Below, piece by piece: positions 7,792 through 16,678 of a stretch of 40,570 nucleotides of DNA (within the stretch, counting starts at the first letter, position 1; the number at the start of each line of letters is the position of its first letter). The stretch lies in contig MEOD01000037.1 of NCBI GenBank assembly GCA_001768555.1, positions 1-40,570 on the forward strand. Reading direction: 5' to 3'. The notes under the pieces are model-generated. The model had not been told where the DNA came from. It ran no database searches and worked only from the letters and a program-made list of their open reading frames with translations. The DNA is from Bacteroidetes bacterium GWF2_29_10 (GTDB lineage: Bacteria; Bacteroidota; Bacteroidia; Bacteroidales; GWE2-29-8). The position numbers and the translations under genes were made by a program.

Positions 7792-10773
7792 ATGGGAAAA
7801 AAATCAGAATTAACAGCAATAAATAAATATTTCTTTTCAGATACATCTTTTAAATTATTAATGCGAAATCGCATTAATTATATACTGCTTATATGCAGTG
7901 TTTATGACACTTTCACTTTAGAAGAAGACGGAAGAATAGATGAGTTAATTTTCAATGAATATGTCTCTTTAAGCTTACGTTTTCCTCCCGTATTTATTAA
8001 AGCTTCATCTGAAAAAGAAGCTGTTGAAATTTTAAAAAATCAACAAATTGATTTAATTATAACAATGGTTAGTGTTGGCAATCCTTTTAAGCTTGCAAAT
8101 AATATAAAGGTAGCCAAACCAGACATCCCAATAGTGGTATTAACACCTTTTTCAAGAGAAATATTAAAGAAGCTTAATCTAAAAAATCAAAAATCAATTG
8201 ACTATATTTTTTCTTGGCTTGGTAATGCTGATTTATTGTTAGCCATAACTAAACTTATGGAAGATAAGATGAATATTGACAATGATGTTAAAGAAGGTGT
8301 TCAGGCTATTTTATTAGTTGAAGATTCTATAAGGTTTTATTCAAGTTATTTACCAAATATTTATAAAACCATTTTTATTCAATCGAAAGACTTCATGTCA
8401 GAAGGATTAAATGAACATCAACAAACACTTCGGATGCGAGGTCGTCCTAAGATTATTTTAGCTACTAATTATGAAGAAGCTGTCTGTTTATACAATAAAT
8501 ACAAAAATAATTTATTAGGAATAATATCTGACATAAAATATAAAAAAGATGGAGTAATAGACTCAAAAGCTGGGATAAAATTATGTGAACTTATAAAAGG
8601 AGAAGACTTTCAAATTCCATTTTTGCTACAATCATCCGAACCATCTAATAAAATTATTGCGGATAAATTAGGAGTTGGTTTTATAGATAAAAATTCAAAG
8701 ACTTTAGCTAAAGAATTAAAAGATTTTATAAGAGAATACTTTGCTTTTGGTGATTTTGTATTTAAAGACCCTGCAACAAATGTTGAAATAAATAGAGCCA
8801 TTAATTTAAAAGACTTACAAAAAAAGATTTTAGACATCCCATCCGATTCTTTAACTTATCATATAAAACGTAATCATTTTTCAAAATGGTTATATGCAAG
8901 AGCATTATTTCCTTTAGCAAATCTTTTCAAACATGTAACATTTGAAGATTTTGAAAACATAGAAGAAGTTAGAGATTATTTATTTAAAACAATCTCTGAA
9001 TATCGCAGAAATGAAGGAATGGGAGTAATAGCTAAGTTTTACAGAAACAAATTTGATAATTATTTAAACTTCACAAGAATTGGAGAAGGCTCTTTAGGAG
9101 GGAAAGCTAGAGGATTAGCTTTTATTGACTCTATGATAAAGCGAAATAAACTAACCTACAAATATGATGATGTTACTATAAGCATTCCTAAAACTGTCGT
9201 TTTAAGTACAGATGTTTTTGATGAGTTTATTGAAAAAAACAACTTATACAATGACGCAATATCGGATATACCTGATGAAACTATTTTGCTCAAGTTTATT
9301 AAAGCAAAGCTTCCATATAGAATAAAAGAAGATTTAATAACTTTTACTAATTTTACAGACAACCCAATAGCTATTCGCTCTTCAAGCTTATTAGAAGATT
9401 CGCATTACCAACCTTTTGCAGGTATTTATTCAACATATATGATACCTAATAACAAACAAGATAAGAATCTTATGATAAAACAATTAAGCATGGCTATTAA
9501 AAGCGTTTATGCTTCAGTGTTTTTCAAAGATAGCAAATCATATATGAAAGCAACATCAAATGTTATTGATGAAGAAAAAATGGCTATCGTTTTGCAAGAA
9601 GTTTGTGGAAATAAATATGGAAATAGATTTTATCCTAATATTTCTGGCGTTGCTAGAAGTATAAATTTCTACCCTAGGGACCCAGAAAAACCAGAAGATG
9701 GAATTGCAAACATAGGATTAGGATTGGGCAAATTAATCGTTGAGGGGGGGCAAACATTACGCTTTTCTCCTAAATATCCAAGAAAAATATTACAACTATC
9801 AACAACAGATATGGCTTTGCGAGAAACTCAAAAGTACTTTTTTGCATTAGACTTAAATAGCTCTAGCTTTAAACCATCAATTAATGAAGCAATAAATTTA
9901 TTTAAGCTAAAAATAGAAGAGGCAGAAGCTGATGGAACTTTAAAAGATATAGCCTCAACTTATGATTTTGAAAGCAATATGGTTAGAGATGGTATTTATG
10001 AAAAGGGGAAGCGTGTTATTACATTTGCTAATATTTTAAACTATGATAAATTTCCATTAGCAGAAATATTAGCAGAAGTATTGCATATAGGACAAACAGA
10101 AATGAGCAATCCTATAGAAATTGAATTTGCCGTAAACTTAAATCCACCAGAAGGTTGTCCTATCTTTAATATTCTACAAATACGACCAATTGTAGAAAAT
10201 AACGAAACCATAGATATTGATTTAGAGAAAATAAACCCTGCTGACATAATATTAAAGTCTGAAAACTCTCTTGGAAACGGCATTATAAACGATGTTTCTG
10301 ATATTATTTATGTCAAACAAGACAATTTCAACCCATCTAAAAACCATCTAATACCTGAAATTATACAAAACATTAATTCCAAATTCTTAAAGGAAAACAA
10401 AAACTATATACTAATAGGGCCTGGACGTTGGGGATCTAGCGATCCTTGGCTTGGAATTCCTGTAAAATGGGCACAAATATCAGCAGCTAGAGTTATTATT
10501 GAATCTGGTTTAGATAATTACCAAATAGACCCTAGTCAAGGTTCTCATTTTTTCCAAAACCTAACATCATTTGGAATAGGTTATTTTACATTAAACCATT
10601 ATATTAAAGACGGGTTCTTGGACCTTGTTTTTTTGAATGAACAACCAGCTATTTATGAAGATGAATTCCTACGACATATAAAACTAAAATCAAGTGCAAC
10701 AATTTTAATTAATGGATGTAAGAACAAAGGAATTATTTTAAAACCATGCAAATACAATAAATACAAAAAATAA
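7792..10773 (+). CDS. PEP synthase-like PEP/pyruvate-binding protein with receiver-like N-terminus
   Basis: The 993-residue protein has three visible parts. Residues about 28-160 look like a degenerate receiver fold: strands YILLICSV and DLIITMVSVG, with no Asp at the phosphoacceptor place. Residues about 172-320 look like a second receiver, with ILLVEDS, a candidate phosphoacceptor Asp247 in GIISDIKYKKDG, and a strand IPFLLQSSEP. From about residue 425 the PEP/pyruvate-binding (ATP-grasp-like) domain begins, with IGEGSLGGKARGLAF and DNPIAIRSSSLLEDS, where the arginine binds nucleotide phosphate in PPDK/PpsA. I do not see the phosphohistidine swivel motif of true PEP synthase. The C-terminal part contains ILIGPGRWGSSDPWLGIPV. 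It may be a signalling or non-canonical phosphotransfer enzyme; the reaction is not known from sequence. Confidence 0.85.
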   Translation: MGKKSELTAINKYFFSDTSFKLLMRNRINYILLICSVYDTFTLEEDGRIDELIFNEYVSLSLRFPPVFIKASSEKEAVEILKNQQIDLIITMVSVGNPFKLANNIKVAKPDIPIVVLTPFSREILKKLNLKNQKSIDYIFSWLGNADLLLAITKLMEDKMNIDNDVKEGVQAILLVEDSIRFYSSYLPNIYKTIFIQSKDFMSEGLNEHQQTLRMRGRPKIILATNYEEAVCLYNKYKNNLLGIISDIKYKKDGVIDSKAGIKLCELIKGEDFQIPFLLQSSEPSNKIIADKLGVGFIDKNSKTLAKELKDFIREYFAFGDFVFKDPATNVEINRAINLKDLQKKILDIPSDSLTYHIKRNHFSKWLYARALFPLANLFKHVTFEDFENIEEVRDYLFKTISEYRRNEGMGVIAKFYRNKFDNYLNFTRIGEGSLGGKARGLAFIDSMIKRNKLTYKYDDVTISIPKTVVLSTDVFDEFIEKNNLYNDAISDIPDETILLKFIKAKLPYRIKEDLITFTNFTDNPIAIRSSSLLEDSHYQPFAGIYSTYMIPNNKQDKNLMIKQLSMAIKSVYASVFFKDSKSYMKATSNVIDEEKMAIVLQEVCGNKYGNRFYPNISGVARSINFYPRDPEKPEDGIANIGLGLGKLIVEGGQTLRFSPKYPRKILQLSTTDMALRETQKYFFALDLNSSSFKPSINEAINLFKLKIEEAEADGTLKDIASTYDFESNMVRDGIYEKGKRVITFANILNYDKFPLAEILAEVLHIGQTEMSNPIEIEFAVNLNPPEGCPIFNILQIRPIVENNETIDIDLEKINPADIILKSENSLGNGIINDVSDIIYVKQDNFNPSKNHLIPEIIQNINSKFLKENKNYILIGPGRWGSSDPWLGIPVKWAQISAARVIIESGLDNYQIDPSQGSHFFQNLTSFGIGYFTLNHYIKDGFLDLVFLNEQPAIYEDEFLRHIKLKSSATILINGCKNKGIILKPCKYNKYKK

Positions 10774-10795
10774 CAAAAAAAGGTTATAAAACGTA

Positions 10796-12568
10796 TTAAT
10801 TATTTTTCATCCAATTAACCAATCCTTTTTGATTAATAACCTCAAGTAATTTCTCTGGAAGCGACTTGAAATAATAAGCTTTATTATCAATAATAATTTC
10901 CCCTTTAGAAAAGTCTACATTTATATTTGCACCTCTTCTATAAGCATCCACAACTTCTGGTAAAACAATAATAAGAAGTCCTTGATTAATTGAAGAACGA
11001 TAAAAAATACGATTTACAGATTTACATATGACCGCTTTTATTCCTATATGAGCCAATCCCACTGCAGGATGTTCCCGAGAGCTTCCACATCCAAAATTTT
11101 CACCTGCAATTATCATATCTCCTTCTTTTGCTTTATCTGAAAAACTATCGTCAAAACCTTTAAACAAATGAGGTATTATCTTCTCTGCTTCCGAACTGTT
11201 TACATTATACGTTAAATTTCCAGCAAACATTTGGTCGGTATTAAGATTGTCAACATCACTATAATCCCAAACATTATTTACAAATCTGTCATCTCCTAAA
11301 GTAACTTCTAGCGTTTTGCTTTGCTCTGCATGATATGGATATTTGTAATTTTCATCAATCATAGGCGATGTAATTTTCCCTTCTAAAACAGAATATGCTA
11401 ATGTTGCTGGAGATGATAAATATATATTAGCATTTTTATTTCCCATACGTCCTAAAAAGTTGCGATTTGCTGTAGAAATAACATTTGTATTATCTGCTGG
11501 AATGCCTTGACCTGTTCCTAGGCAAGGACCACAAGATGGAGACAGTATATTCGCTCCAACATTCAAGAATATTTCAATAAGTCCTTCATTCATTGCTTGT
11601 CTGTAAATCTCTTGAGATGCAGGAATTATTAGCAACTGTAACCCATAAGGTATTTGTTTTCCTTTTAATATCTCTGCAGCAATTCTTAAATCTTCTATTC
11701 GTCCATTTGTGCAAGTTCCTAATACCGCTTGATGCAATACAATTCCTTGAACCTCTGCTACAGACTTTACGTTATCTACATGATGAGGACATGAAACAAC
11801 TGAAACTATTTCTCCCAAATTTATTGTTACTTCTTTTGCATATATCGCATCATCATCTGCCCAAATGCCTTTATATTCTTGTTTTAAAAATTCTTTTAAT
11901 ATTTTATCATTAGGAAATACAGCATTTTTAGCTCCCATTTCAGATGCAAGATTAGCCAAAGTCATTCGATCCGAAATACTAAGCTCCCCTACCCCTTCTC
12001 CATGATATTCTATTGACATATAATCGGCTCCACTAGAACCAATCATACCTATAATCCACAAAGCTAAATCCTTTGCATATACATTTTTTTGAAACTTGCC
12101 TTTTAATGTTATTTTTATTGATTCGGGAACTTTAAACCATGTTTCTCCTTTTTTCCATAACCCTGCTGTTTCTGTTCGGTCAATGCCTGCCGCAAAAGCA
12201 TTAAACGCTCCAGCTGTACAAGTATGACTATCACTGCCAACTATTATCATTTCAGGCTTTGCATACAAAGACATTAATTGATGACAAATACCCTTTCCAG
12301 AATCATGAAACTTTGTAATATTGTTTTCCTTAACAATCTCCCTTATCTTCTGATAATCATTTGCTAACTTAGAATTTGTGGGCGGAGCATTATGGTCTAA
12401 AACAATAAATACTTGTTCTGGAAATTTTATTTTCTCTCCATTCATCTTTTTAAAAGTTCCATAAATACTTGAACTATTATCGTGTGACATTACTATATCT
12501 GGCTTTTTAAAAAGAATCGAACCTCTTGTTGCTCCAAATATTTTTTCTGCAAATGTTTTTCCCGCCAT
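10796..12568 (-). CDS. Aconitase / 3-isopropylmalate dehydratase family hydro-lyase, fused large and small domains
   Basis: The 590-residue protein joins a LeuC-like large part (about 1-405) to a LeuD-like swivel part (about 420-590). The large part has SDSHTCTAGAF and three Fe-S ligands, Cys286 in LGTCTNGR and Cys346/Cys349 in SPSCGPCLG, so a [4Fe-4S] cluster is expected. NRNFLGRMG follows. The swivel has NTDQMFAGN, GCGSSREHP and NRIFYRSSINQGL. Enzymes of this family isomerise hydroxy-tricarboxylates by dehydration and rehydration. At this length it is shorter than AcnA or AcnB and resembles fused aconitase or homoaconitase forms. No leucine or lysine pathway gene is adjacent, so a TCA-cycle aconitase role is as likely as any. 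It converges on the PEP-synthase-like gene with only 22 bases between stops. Confidence 0.85.
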   Translation of the reverse strand: MAGKTFAEKIFGATRGSILFKKPDIVMSHDNSSSIYGTFKKMNGEKIKFPEQVFIVLDHNAPPTNSKLANDYQKIREIVKENNITKFHDSGKGICHQLMSLYAKPEMIIVGSDSHTCTAGAFNAFAAGIDRTETAGLWKKGETWFKVPESIKITLKGKFQKNVYAKDLALWIIGMIGSSGADYMSIEYHGEGVGELSISDRMTLANLASEMGAKNAVFPNDKILKEFLKQEYKGIWADDDAIYAKEVTINLGEIVSVVSCPHHVDNVKSVAEVQGIVLHQAVLGTCTNGRIEDLRIAAEILKGKQIPYGLQLLIIPASQEIYRQAMNEGLIEIFLNVGANILSPSCGPCLGTGQGIPADNTNVISTANRNFLGRMGNKNANIYLSSPATLAYSVLEGKITSPMIDENYKYPYHAEQSKTLEVTLGDDRFVNNVWDYSDVDNLNTDQMFAGNLTYNVNSSEAEKIIPHLFKGFDDSFSDKAKEGDMIIAGENFGCGSSREHPAVGLAHIGIKAVICKSVNRIFYRSSINQGLLIIVLPEVVDAYRRGANINVDFSKGEIIIDNKAYYFKSLPEKLLEVINQKGLVNWMKNN

Positions 12569-12593
12569 ATTGATTTAAGTTTTAAAATAAACA

Positions 12594-12601
12594 CAAAACT
12601 A
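12594..12601 (-). promoter_or_regulatory. Putative -7 element for the aconitase-family gene
   Basis: On the minus strand TAGTTTTG (12601-12594) matches TAnnTTTG, about 25 bases before the start codon. A TTTG lies further upstream (12620-12617) but with a spacer of only 15 bases, shorter than usual. Confidence 0.35.
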
Positions 12602-13417
12602 AATACATTTTTCTCACAAATTTAATTTTTCTAAAATTATTTTAACACTCGTTTCATTCAAAAATATATAAACAAAATTTATACATCCTTAAAATTTTAC
12701 TATTTTTAAACCAATACCATCCTAAATAAATTTAATTTTATAAAATAATGTTTGATTTAAAATGATTTAGAATGCTGTTTCACTCACTAATCAAACAAAT
12801 TCCCTTATATTACTAATTTCAATGTAAAAAGTAAGTTTTTCTTTTTGGTCAATAATACATTCTTAATAGTTAATAGAAGGTGATAATATTTTTTTTGGTT
12901 TAATCAAAATCAATTTTTGATATAGAGCACATATAAAGCACATATAGAGCACATATACAGTACATATACAGCATATTAACCTCGCTTTTAACTCTGTACA
13001 TCCAACCTTAAATCACATTTTATACTAATAATCAAATGATTAACCATCTAAATTAAATCATATCCACTTTTTGTTGTTTTAAAGAACACTCAGCATTAGT
13101 TTTAATTATCAGCATATTAACTAAAACAATACAATATAATAAAATTGATTGTGTTTTTTTATAATATTTTAGTTGTGATTAATAGGCAATTATTCCAAAT
13201 TATTCATGAAACTATTGTATAATTATATTGTTATAGAAAACAAAAGCACTTTAGAAATAGTTAATTTTATTTATTAATAGTTTTATAGATGATTTTAGGA
13301 TAAAATAGTTTTTTGTAAATACTACAAATGTATTATGTGTTTTATTACACAAGAGTTATATTTTTATAGATTGTTTTTTTAGGTAAAATTTTGTCTAAAA
13401 AAACATCAATTATTTTA
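12602..13417. other. Long AT-rich intergenic region with one phased repeat array
   Basis: More than 800 bases separate the leftward aconitase-family gene from the rightward adhesin. I see no supported gene. It holds the 11-bp array at 12926-12976 and a 12-base direct repeat, CAGCATATTAAC, at 12969-12980 and 13110-13121; the first copy is the degenerate end of the array. Promoter elements sit at both ends. Confidence 0.5.
12926..12976 (-). repeat. 11-bp phased tandem array, GTRC core (array 1)
   Basis: Four full 11-bp units start at 12926, 12937, 12948 and 12959, and a fifth degenerate unit starts at 12970. On the plus strand each full unit reads AGYACATATAN. On the minus strand the consensus is GTRCTNTATAT, which makes it a member of the same GTRC family as the arrays at 29509 and 29632. 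Eleven is not a multiple of three, so this is not a coding repeat. Confidence 0.8.
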
Positions 13418-13448
13418 TTGTTTATTTGTTTGTAAATGTTTACTTTTG
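13418..13448 (+). promoter_or_regulatory. Promoter for the SprB-repeat adhesin
   Basis: TTG (13418-13420) and TACTTTTG (13441-13448) are 20 bases apart, a full match to TTG-N17-23-TAnnTTTG. Initiation near 13455 rules out the in-frame TTG at 13426 as a start and supports the ATG at 13468. Confidence 0.6.
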
Positions 13449-13467
13449 GCAAAATTTGAATATAATA

Positions 13468-16467
13468 ATGACGGTTTTTGCCTATATAATACAAAATTAT
13501 AATTTAACATTCTTAAACAAGCAGATATTAAGGATTATTTTAATTATGTTTTTTATTTCAAGCCAGACATGCATTACTTTTTCTCAAACATTTTGTGATA
13601 ATCCTCCAAATTGTGTGTTAAATCCTGAGATGAAATTGCCAGAAGGCACACCTCCACCTACAAGTGGAGATTTAACTACAGTTGTTAAGTGTCCTGGGTG
13701 GAATGTGGCTTATGGTACACCTACTTATTCATCAAGTGGAAGTATTTGGATGTGGTCATATAATGGAGTTACAAGTGGAGAAGGTATTTACACTTGTTAT
13801 AATTTCCAAAAGGATCACACTTATAAATTGTGTTTATCTACTTATATTGACATAAAACCTTGGCATTATGGTTATTCAAGAGGTAAATTTTATATACAAA
13901 TATCTAATGGAAACTTTACCCGTCCAACTAATTCTGCAAGTCAAGTAATTGCTTCGTGGAATATGGTTGACACTCTATATACTCCATATACCTTTACATT
14001 TAAAGCTAATGATACATATAAACTTTTATGGTTAGCTCCTTTTATGGCAGAACCTCCAGCTACTGGTTGGGGAGGGCAATATAGTTTAGCTGTAAAAAAC
14101 GTACGAGTTGAAGAAATAAATAATTTATCTCCATCAATAAGTGCTTCTAATGATACATTAACAATAAATAATCCACCTCTTACAGATGGATATTGGTCAT
14201 GGAATCCAAAATTACCAATCATTGGAAGTAATTCAGACTCTTCTCAAATAAAAATACAGATATGTAGCACGACTATATTCACAGTAGATTTTATTAGTGA
14301 TTGTAAAATATGTGATTCATATTCTTTAAGTGATACTATAGATGGTGCTCCTATTGAAGTTAAAATTATTGCCGACGACACTATCATATGCTCAAATGGG
14401 GATTCTATAAATCTAACAGCAAGTTTTACAAATAATAATGGAGCATTTACTTATTCTTGGAATAACGGAAAAAAAGATCAACAAATAAAAGTCTTACCAA
14501 CAACTAAGACAACATATACTGTTACTGTTACAAATCAGAATGGTTGTAGTGGTAGTAATAATATTGTAATTAATATTTCACCAGCAATTGATGTCGAAAT
14601 TATTGCAGATAAAACCGACATATGTCCAAATTGTGATTCAATAAATCTAACAGCAAATTTTATCAATAATAATGGAGTATTTACTTATTTATGGAATAAT
14701 GGGAAAAAAGACCAACAAATAAAAGTCTTACCAACAGCTACAAGTACATACATAGTTACAGTTACCAATCAAAATGGTTGTAGTGATAGTGACAATGTTG
14801 TAATATATATTTTCCCAATGATAAAGATTAAATCAGTTATACAAAATATTTCATGTACAGCAGAAAACGATGCTTCTATTTCAATAACGGGAACTGGAGG
14901 TACTCCTCCTTATTCTTATATCTGGGATAATGGTGATACAACTACTTCAATTGATAATTTATCTGAAGGCAATTATGAAATAACTATAAAGGATAAAAAT
15001 AATTGTGAAACGAAAAAGAGCTACACAATATCTAAATTTAAATCAACAGTAACATCTTTTGACGCTTCGTGTCATAATACTTGTAATGGTAGTGTTAATA
15101 TTAAAACAGTAGGAGGTGTAGCACCTTATAAATACATATGGTCAAATGGAGCAGATACAACAGCTAATATAAATAATCTTTGTTCTGGAAATTATTCGGT
15201 TACTGTTTATGACGCAAAAGCTTGCTCAAATCAATTTGATATTACTATTAATTTTAAGTCATATTTAAAAGTTGATATAGAAAGTGAAAATGTAAAATGT
15301 AATGGAAATAAAACAGGAAAAATAAAATTAACAGCAAAGGATGGAGCTCCAGATTATCAATATATTTGGAAGGATGGTATAAATGGAAAAGAAAGAGATA
15401 CTTTACCTGCTGGATTGTATTATTTTACTGTTTATGATAATAATGGCTGCCAGCTTGATTCTTCTGTTCAAATTAATGAAGCTGAAAAACTTAGTATAAA
15501 GTTTGCAAATATAAAGCAATCTTCTTGTTATGATTCTTGCAATGGAGAACTAAAAGTCAATGCAAATGGAGGTGTATCTCCATATAAATATTATTGGAAC
15601 AATAATAGTCATAATGATAGTATAACTGCTCTTTGTGCTGGTGTTTACAAAATAACAATTAAAGATAAGAATAACTGTGTTGCATCTTCGTATTTTACTT
15701 TAGAAAAACCAACACCCCTTTATATTGAAACAATTTTAACTAATTCTAATTGTATTGGAGATTGTGATGGAAATGCTTCAGTTATTGTCAAAGGTGGTAC
15801 AGCCCCATACTCTTTTGTGTGGAGTAATGGGGATAACAGTCAAACGGTAACACATCTATGTCCAAATGTTTATAATATTACTGTTAGCGATTCTAAAAAT
15901 TGTAATATTAAATCATCGGTTCAGATTAACATAAATTCAACCAATCCTAAAATAGATATAAAAGCAGATAAAACACTAATTGTAAGAGGTAGTAGTACTA
16001 ATTTGCATTTAAACAAGCTTAATTTGTATAGCTATAAGTGGATTAATAATGACGATATCAATCAAACAGATGTTTTTAATCCAATAGTAAACCCTACTAT
16101 TTCAAAATACTATTATGCTTTATTAACTGACCAATATAATTGTTCTTTTATAGATTCTATAAGAATAGAAGTAATAGAACCTGATTGTGAAGAGCCATAT
16201 ATATATGTCCCTTCGGCATTTACTCCTAATGGAGATAATCAAAATGACATATTATATTTTAGAAGTAATAATGTTTTGGATTTTCATTTTTCAGTATTTG
16301 ATAGATGGGGAGAGAAAGTGTTTGAAACTTACAATCAATCAATAGGCTGGGATGGTACATATAAAGATGAAGCATTACCTCAATCTGTTTATGTTTATTA
16401 CTACGAGCTTACTTGTCCTAATGGATACAAGCTATTTAAGAAAGGTAATATCACTTTAATGAGATAA
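13468..16467 (+). CDS. SprB-repeat surface adhesin with type B T9SS (gliding-type) sorting domain
   Basis: The 999-residue secreted protein begins at the ATG at 13468, just after a full promoter, and has a long signal peptide ending near residue 40 (MFFISSQTCITFSQ). An N-terminal beta-rich domain with many Trp/Tyr (about 41-215) may bind ligand. Two Ig-like repeats (about 298-452, DNA at 14359-14578 and 14593-14811) are close duplicates. Five SprB repeats follow (about 460-825), each with a Cys-rich start, GG..PY.Y.W.NG and a Y.ITI.D...C end. The C-terminal domain (about 915-999: FTPNGDNQND, FDRWGEKVFE, GWDGTYK, YVYYYEL) is the CHU_C/gliding type B sorting signal. It would be exported through T9SS and held at the surface, as SprB is in gliding Bacteroidota. 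Whether this organism glides cannot be told. Confidence 0.88.
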   Translation: MTVFAYIIQNYNLTFLNKQILRIILIMFFISSQTCITFSQTFCDNPPNCVLNPEMKLPEGTPPPTSGDLTTVVKCPGWNVAYGTPTYSSSGSIWMWSYNGVTSGEGIYTCYNFQKDHTYKLCLSTYIDIKPWHYGYSRGKFYIQISNGNFTRPTNSASQVIASWNMVDTLYTPYTFTFKANDTYKLLWLAPFMAEPPATGWGGQYSLAVKNVRVEEINNLSPSISASNDTLTINNPPLTDGYWSWNPKLPIIGSNSDSSQIKIQICSTTIFTVDFISDCKICDSYSLSDTIDGAPIEVKIIADDTIICSNGDSINLTASFTNNNGAFTYSWNNGKKDQQIKVLPTTKTTYTVTVTNQNGCSGSNNIVINISPAIDVEIIADKTDICPNCDSINLTANFINNNGVFTYLWNNGKKDQQIKVLPTATSTYIVTVTNQNGCSDSDNVVIYIFPMIKIKSVIQNISCTAENDASISITGTGGTPPYSYIWDNGDTTTSIDNLSEGNYEITIKDKNNCETKKSYTISKFKSTVTSFDASCHNTCNGSVNIKTVGGVAPYKYIWSNGADTTANINNLCSGNYSVTVYDAKACSNQFDITINFKSYLKVDIESENVKCNGNKTGKIKLTAKDGAPDYQYIWKDGINGKERDTLPAGLYYFTVYDNNGCQLDSSVQINEAEKLSIKFANIKQSSCYDSCNGELKVNANGGVSPYKYYWNNNSHNDSITALCAGVYKITIKDKNNCVASSYFTLEKPTPLYIETILTNSNCIGDCDGNASVIVKGGTAPYSFVWSNGDNSQTVTHLCPNVYNITVSDSKNCNIKSSVQININSTNPKIDIKADKTLIVRGSSTNLHLNKLNLYSYKWINNDDINQTDVFNPIVNPTISKYYYALLTDQYNCSFIDSIRIEVIEPDCEEPYIYVPSAFTPNGDNQNDILYFRSNNVLDFHFSVFDRWGEKVFETYNQSIGWDGTYKDEALPQSVYVYYYELTCPNGYKLFKKGNITLMR

Positions 16468-16644
16468 ATAATAGAGCATAACGTATTAAAAGACTGAATA
16501 ATAATTTGTGTTTACAAAATACTAATTTGTAGCTAATAATTTTGTTTTGATTAGAAAAAATAATCCTTAATAGAATTATGTAAACATTTTTACGTATTTT
16601 TGTAAGATTTATGTAAAATCATTTTACAAGTTAAAATATTATAT

Positions 16645-16652
16645 TATTTTTG
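16645..16652 (+). promoter_or_regulatory. Putative -7 element for the giant adhesin
   Basis: TATTTTTG matches TAnnTTTG, 26 bases before the ATG at 16679. No TTG lies at the expected distance, so this rests on one element. The 211-base gap before the gene otherwise shows nothing distinctive. Confidence 0.35.
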
Positions 16653-16678
16653 AAGGATTAAAAATAACATTTTACAAT

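Noticed and set aside
11593-11913. Plus-strand open frame opposite the aconitase-family gene
   Set aside because: The reverse frame contains the conserved iron-sulfur ligands. The plus-strand peptide is low-complexity Leu/His and has no support.
13426-13467. Upstream TTG start for the SprB-repeat adhesin
   Set aside because: It lies inside the promoter, before the predicted transcription start, and would put 14 extra residues ahead of the signal peptide. The ATG at 13468 fits better.
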